Part shown: positions 12,816 through 15,548 of the stretch, one piece after another
Position numbering within the stretch: position 1 is the first letter of the stretch
Layout: each line of letters starts with the position of its first letter
NCBI GenBank assembly: GCA_933226995.1
Contig: CAKOFP010000149.1
Location: 1-15,548 of the forward strand
DNA from: Candidatus Nitrosopolaris rasttigaisensis
GTDB lineage: Archaea; Thermoproteota; Nitrososphaeria; Nitrososphaerales; Nitrososphaeraceae
Direction of reading: 5' to 3'
DNA length: 15,548 nt
Position numbers and translations under genes: made by a program
Notes under the pieces: generated by a model
The model's database searches: none
Told to the model about the DNA's origin: nothing
Seen by the model: the letters and a program-made list of their open reading frames with translations, nothing else

Positions 12816-13803
12816 ACTAGTTGATGGTTTCGGTAGGATTGGCAGAAAGTTAAGGATCTCAATTACAGACAAATGCAATATGCGGTGCGTGTATTGTATG
12901 CCAAACGGTAATACCGAGTGGTTTGAAGATAATAATATTTTAACCTACGATGAAATCGTCAAACTTGCTACTATTCTAGCTAGACTAGGTATCGAGAAGA
13001 TAAGGGTAACAGGGGGTGAGCCTCTTGTTAGACCTAAAGTAGAAGATCTAATCAAGTCATTATCCAATATCGATGAAGTTAAGGCTATCAGTATGACGAC
13101 GAATGCCCTGCTACTGAGAGATAAGGTGATGCAGCTCAGAGATGCAGGGCTGTCAAGCATAAATGTCAGTTTAGATACATTCAAAGAAGATAGGTTCAAA
13201 GCAATTACTGGCATACGAGGACTCAGCAAGGTTATGAAAGCCATACGAGTAGCAGACGATGCTGGATTGAAAATAAAGATTAACAGCGTCATAATGAGAG
13301 GGTGGAACGATGATGAAATTCCAGATTTTGCTAGATTTGCCAGATTTACAGGCTATACTGTGCGGTTCATAGAGTTCATGCCCTTAGACGGATCAGGTAT
13401 ATGGGAACCAAATCTAGTTGTTACTAAGGACGAAACCATTAATAGAATATGCAAAGGTGTAAAGGAGCTTGTGCGCATTGAAAATAATAATAGTTCCGAA
13501 CCTGCAACGCTATATTCTTTTGTTGATGGAATTGGTACTGTAGGATTTATTCCCTCAATATCAGAGCCATTCTGCGGTAATTGTGACAGATTAAGGATAA
13601 GTTCTGATGGCAGATTATTGACTTGTCTTTTTGAAAGTCCGGGTTATGATCTTAGGAGTATGTTACGAGGTAAAAGATCAGAGAATGAGATCAGCGAATA
13701 TATTCTCCAATGTGTTAAGAAAAAACCCGAAGGAATAATAAAAATCATACGGACAAAATCGCTCAAGCCAACGCTAAATTTTATGCATACAATAGGTGGC
13801 TAG
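12805..13803 (+). CDS. moaA: GTP 3',8-cyclase MoaA (molybdenum cofactor synthesis)
   Basis: 332 aa, the normal length. Radical-SAM enzyme that, with MoaC, turns GTP into cyclic pyranopterin monophosphate, the first step of molybdenum cofactor synthesis in the cytoplasm. The first [4Fe-4S] motif is Cys24-x3-Cys28-x2-Cys31 (DKCNMRCVYC); VTGGEPL is the SAM-binding GGEP; TTNALLL and NVSLDT follow; and the second cluster is CGNC-x13-C (CGNCDRLRISSDGRLLTC). The essential C-terminal Gly-Gly is present (HTIGG-stop). The TTG start at 12805 lies inside the MOSC gene with AGGAG at 12788-12792. No ATG fits the frame, and residues LVDGFGR match usual MoaA N-termini. Translation is therefore coupled to the MOSC gene. 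Confidence 0.97.
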   Translation: MQSKLVDGFGRIGRKLRISITDKCNMRCVYCMPNGNTEWFEDNNILTYDEIVKLATILARLGIEKIRVTGGEPLVRPKVEDLIKSLSNIDEVKAISMTTNALLLRDKVMQLRDAGLSSINVSLDTFKEDRFKAITGIRGLSKVMKAIRVADDAGLKIKINSVIMRGWNDDEIPDFARFARFTGYTVRFIEFMPLDGSGIWEPNLVVTKDETINRICKGVKELVRIENNNSSEPATLYSFVDGIGTVGFIPSISEPFCGNCDRLRISSDGRLLTCLFESPGYDLRSMLRGKRSENEISEYILQCVKKKPEGIIKIIRTKSLKPTLNFMHTIGG

Positions 13804-14137
13804 TTAATCGGCATGCATAGCATCCGATCAACGTTGCAGCCGTGAATGCGAATCAGGACAATAGTTTACCAGAGCTTTGCTCCTTCACGCCCTCAGAAGG
13901 TTTCTAATCATTTTTGGCTATGATATCGGACGGTAATTGGGAATGTTTTAAAAGTCGAAGAGCAAATCATCTTCAATTAATTTGTACCTGCCCTGCAATC
14001 AACTGCACACCTACCACAGTATTTTTTTTAAATCATGATATTATTATCGACATTGTCAAACTTCTTTAATGGCTGGATTCGGCCAGCATACACAAAATTT
14101 TTGTCTGTTTACATGACTTGATTCAGGTATTTTCGGC
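13804..14137. other. Intergenic stretch after moaA
   Basis: Contains a T-run of eight (14022-14029) that could end plus-strand transcription. A 49-codon plus ORF (ATG 13920 to TAA 14067-14069) contains a Cys cluster (CTCPAINC) but has no ribosome-binding site and no recognised family; I rate it below a gene call. Otherwise nothing seen. Confidence 0.35.
14022..14029 (+). terminator. Oligo-T run, possible terminator of the MOSC-moaA operon
   Basis: Eight consecutive T on plus, about 220 nt after the moaA stop. Distance makes the link to moaA uncertain, but it is the first T-run of this length downstream. Confidence 0.3.
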
Positions 14138-14389
14138 GTGTTATCAGATTTATTGATGGAGATAAAAGTTCTGTATGGTGTAGAATGTACGTTGATACTG
14201 ACATATCCCTTTCCTGCCTCGGAAATGACAACAACAGCAGAGCAAATTAGACAGAAAACCCAAGTGTTGGAAAAAAACCTGGTATTTATCCAAAAACGTT
14301 CAGGTAGCAGGAAAGTGTCAATATGTAACAGAATTAAGATCTTGTATTGGATATTGAAGGAAATAGAGAATGATGATGATGAAATCTAA
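14138..14389 (+). CDS. Hypothetical 83-aa protein overlapping the PKD gene
   Basis: From GTG 14138; ATG 14156 (MEIKVLYG) or ATG 14225 (MTTTAEQIRQKTQVLEKNLV) are alternative starts. The second half is helical and basic (EQIRQKTQVLEKNLVFIQKR, then KILYWILKEIENDDDEI). Its stop lies 20 nt inside the start of the secreted PKD protein, which would couple their translation if it is real. No ribosome-binding site or family is evident; the part after residue 30 is the most credible. Confidence 0.35.
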   Translation: MLSDLLMEIKVLYGVECTLILTYPFPASEMTTTAEQIRQKTQVLEKNLVFIQKRSGSRKVSICNRIKILYWILKEIENDDDEI

Positions 14390-14990
14390 TTGCTTGATCG
14401 CTTCAACTAGCGTTCTTTTATTGGCGTTTGTATTATTATCACCTACAATTGTAATGGCACAAGTAAGTCCTTGGTCCTTGTTCCAGCAGCTATGTTCGAT
14501 AGGGAGGCTAGCTACAGGTCCCCAGTGCACTGGACTTTTCCAGGGACAGAATCAACAGCCACAAATACCAACTGGACAAAATCCATTGACACAGCAGCAA
14601 CTTCAACAATTACAGCAACAACCTTTTTCAAGCACAACAATCCCAACCACTGGCCCTGTTCAGACAGTACCAACAATTTTAAGCCCTGTTATAGCAAACG
14701 CAGGTCCAAATCAAGTAGTAAGTAGAGGCGCCATCGTCACACTAGATGGTACTGGATCTACCGGTTCGGTGTCGACTTTAAACGGTGTACAATCGACCGT
14801 AACAATCACACAGTATTTGTGGCAGCAGACTTCGGGACCTACGCTTACATTAGGATTGACTGGAGCAAATACAGCTAGACCTACATTTACTGCCCCAACC
14901 AACGCGACAAGTCTAGTCTTTAGTTTATCTGTGCAAGATTCGACCGGTCTTATCAGCAATCCTGCGACAGTATCAATTTCTGTGCAATGA
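14370..14990 (+). CDS. Secreted PKD-like domain protein
   Basis: 206 aa. A signal peptide (MMMMKSNCLIASTSVLLLAF, then VLLSPTIVMA, cut before QVSP) is followed by a Cys-containing stretch (LCSIGRLATGPQC), a Gln-rich low-complexity linker (~60-95, LTQQQLQQLQQQP) and a C-terminal PKD/Ig-like domain (~107-206): ANAGPNQ, VTLDGTGS, ITQYLWQQTSGP, RPTFTAP, FSLSVQDS, VSISVQ. The domain closely parallels that of the protein at 950 (ANAGSNQ, VTLDGTKS, PTFTAP, VSVTVTQ), suggesting a paralogous family of surface proteins with exchangeable linkers. The ATG tract has four possible Met; the first is used here, and the exact one hardly matters. Function beyond extracellular adhesion or matrix is not evident. 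Confidence 0.8.
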   Translation: MMMMKSNCLIASTSVLLLAFVLLSPTIVMAQVSPWSLFQQLCSIGRLATGPQCTGLFQGQNQQPQIPTGQNPLTQQQLQQLQQQPFSSTTIPTTGPVQTVPTILSPVIANAGPNQVVSRGAIVTLDGTGSTGSVSTLNGVQSTVTITQYLWQQTSGPTLTLGLTGANTARPTFTAPTNATSLVFSLSVQDSTGLISNPATVSISVQ

Positions 14991-15110
14991 AGTAACAGCC
15001 AGATAGTTGGTAGTAGCAAATGTAGACATCAATGGGAAGGCGATCGACGACAAGACCCCTACTCCTAAGTATACAGCTATTTGCACTATCTTGGTTGACG
15101 GTTATATTAA
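14991..15110. other. Short spacer, nothing recognised
   Basis: Follows the PKD gene. No ORF, hairpin or promoter of note apart from a weak AGTATACAG near 15068-15076. Confidence 0.3.
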
Positions 15111-15341
15111 CTACCTAACTTACCTTTAGTAATCGTATGTCACACTAAAGAAGGCCGCAGACTTGGAGAGATAGAAGGAAGACCTAAGGTGGTATTCTCA
15201 CCCACTTTCGATGTTAGTAAGTTGGTCATCATAAAGAGCATCAAGACTCGCACAAAAAAAATTGAGCTTGTACTGCTTCGGTGTGAAGACCGTATGCCGT
15301 TGGTACCTTTAAAGCCGGAAATAAACGGTATACAATCTTAA
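15111..15341 (+). pseudogene. Open frame of 76 codons without a start codon
   Basis: The plus frame from 15111 to TAA 15339-15341 reads like protein: VIVCHTKEGRRLGEIEGRPK, then FDVSKLVIIKSIKTRTKKIE, LVLLRCEDRMPLVPLKPEI. No ATG, GTG or TTG exists before GTG 15189, which would leave 50 aa and no ribosome-binding site. The upstream TAA (15108-15110) closes the frame. It is probably the 3' part of a gene whose beginning was lost, or a gene with an uncommon start. The alternation of basic and hydrophobic residues suggests a beta-rich small domain. No family recognised. Confidence 0.35.
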
Positions 15342-15420
15342 GTATGTCACCTATCATATTTTCTTTGGGGTTTCATACACGTGTGTCTATCATTTTGATG
15401 GGTGGACAGGATGACACTAT

Positions 15421-15548
15421 TTGGCCAGAAGAAAACTAGACGATAACAATACGACGCAGGTATTAACCGGGAAAGAGATTGTAATAGATGCAGAAGTGGT
15501 TTTTTGGATATAATAATCAGAAATGCAAACAGATTGCAACGTCTTACA
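15421..15548 (+). pseudogene. Scrambled start of a sensor histidine kinase (runs off the window)
   Basis: Frame one, from TTG 15421, reads ARRKLDDNNTTQVLTGKEIV and IDAEVVF, then TAA at 15511-15513. TQVLTGKEIVIDAEVVF resembles the N-terminus of the sensor kinases I know from Nitrososphaerota (of the type TxVLYGxENV...). Frame two, from about 15501 to the window end, reads FLDIIIRNANRLQRLT, the second helix of a HisKA dimerisation domain in the same group. These two parts are normally separated by several hundred residues. Here they meet in a run of T near 15499-15505 in different frames, so I infer an internal deletion. The phosphorylated His region is not present. It could still be two unrelated chance matches; the HisKA match is the stronger. 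Confidence 0.42.

Noticed and set aside
1..15548. tRNA, rRNA, CRISPR array or complete insertion sequence
   Set aside because: No T-loop/anticodon arrangement, no rRNA-like stretch, no regularly spaced repeats with spacers and no intact transposase were seen by eye; a covariance search was not possible.

Overview
The window looks like a soil-type ammonia-oxidising archaeon of the Nitrososphaerota (Thaumarchaeota), probably the Nitrososphaera/Nitrosocosmicus side. The evidence is an AT-rich sequence, a B-type haem-copper oxidase next to a membrane-anchored plastocyanin-like cupredoxin, TATA boxes placed about 26 nt before (nearly) leaderless starts, secreted PKD-type proteins, and a tyrosine recombinase and a histidine-kinase remnant of types I associate with this group. 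Family assignments come from motifs only; no database was searched.

Layout. 1-950: a long imperfect stem-loop (38-140) and two small minus-strand ORFs. 950-1927: a secreted repeat/PKD protein. 1989-3271: decayed minus-strand genes, including a heavy-metal-associated (HMA) domain whose first metal-binding Cys codon is TGA, then a coupled pair ending in a zinc-ribbon protein. 3318-3632: a small conserved-looking protein. 3650-4108: poorly supported ORFs. 4129-8121: a copper/respiration block with a CtaG/DUF1404-like membrane protein and a cupredoxin on minus, diverging from the oxidase subunits II and I on plus. 8141-9400: small and broken reading frames. 9612-10366: the C-terminal remnant of an integrase and its downstream partner. 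10393-12120: a small membrane protein, a universal stress protein and hypotheticals. 12138-13803: a MOSC-domain protein overlapping moaA. 14138-14990: a small hypothetical overlapping a second secreted PKD protein. 15111-15548: an ORF without a start codon and a scrambled histidine-kinase start that runs off the window.

How the genes fit. The best-supported unit is terminal respiration: subunit II carries a complete CuA site, subunit I all haem/CuB ligands, the cupredoxin is a plausible electron carrier, and the CtaG-like protein a plausible copper-insertion factor. A second unit is molybdenum-cofactor related: MoaA (first step of synthesis) is translationally coupled to a YiiM-type MOSC protein.

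The unusual theme is the number of recognisable reading frames interrupted by single stops or one-base shifts between intact genes. The conservative reading is an accessory region full of decaying genes; uncorrected assembly errors are an alternative for the one-base shifts. No rRNA, tRNA, CRISPR array or complete insertion sequence was seen.
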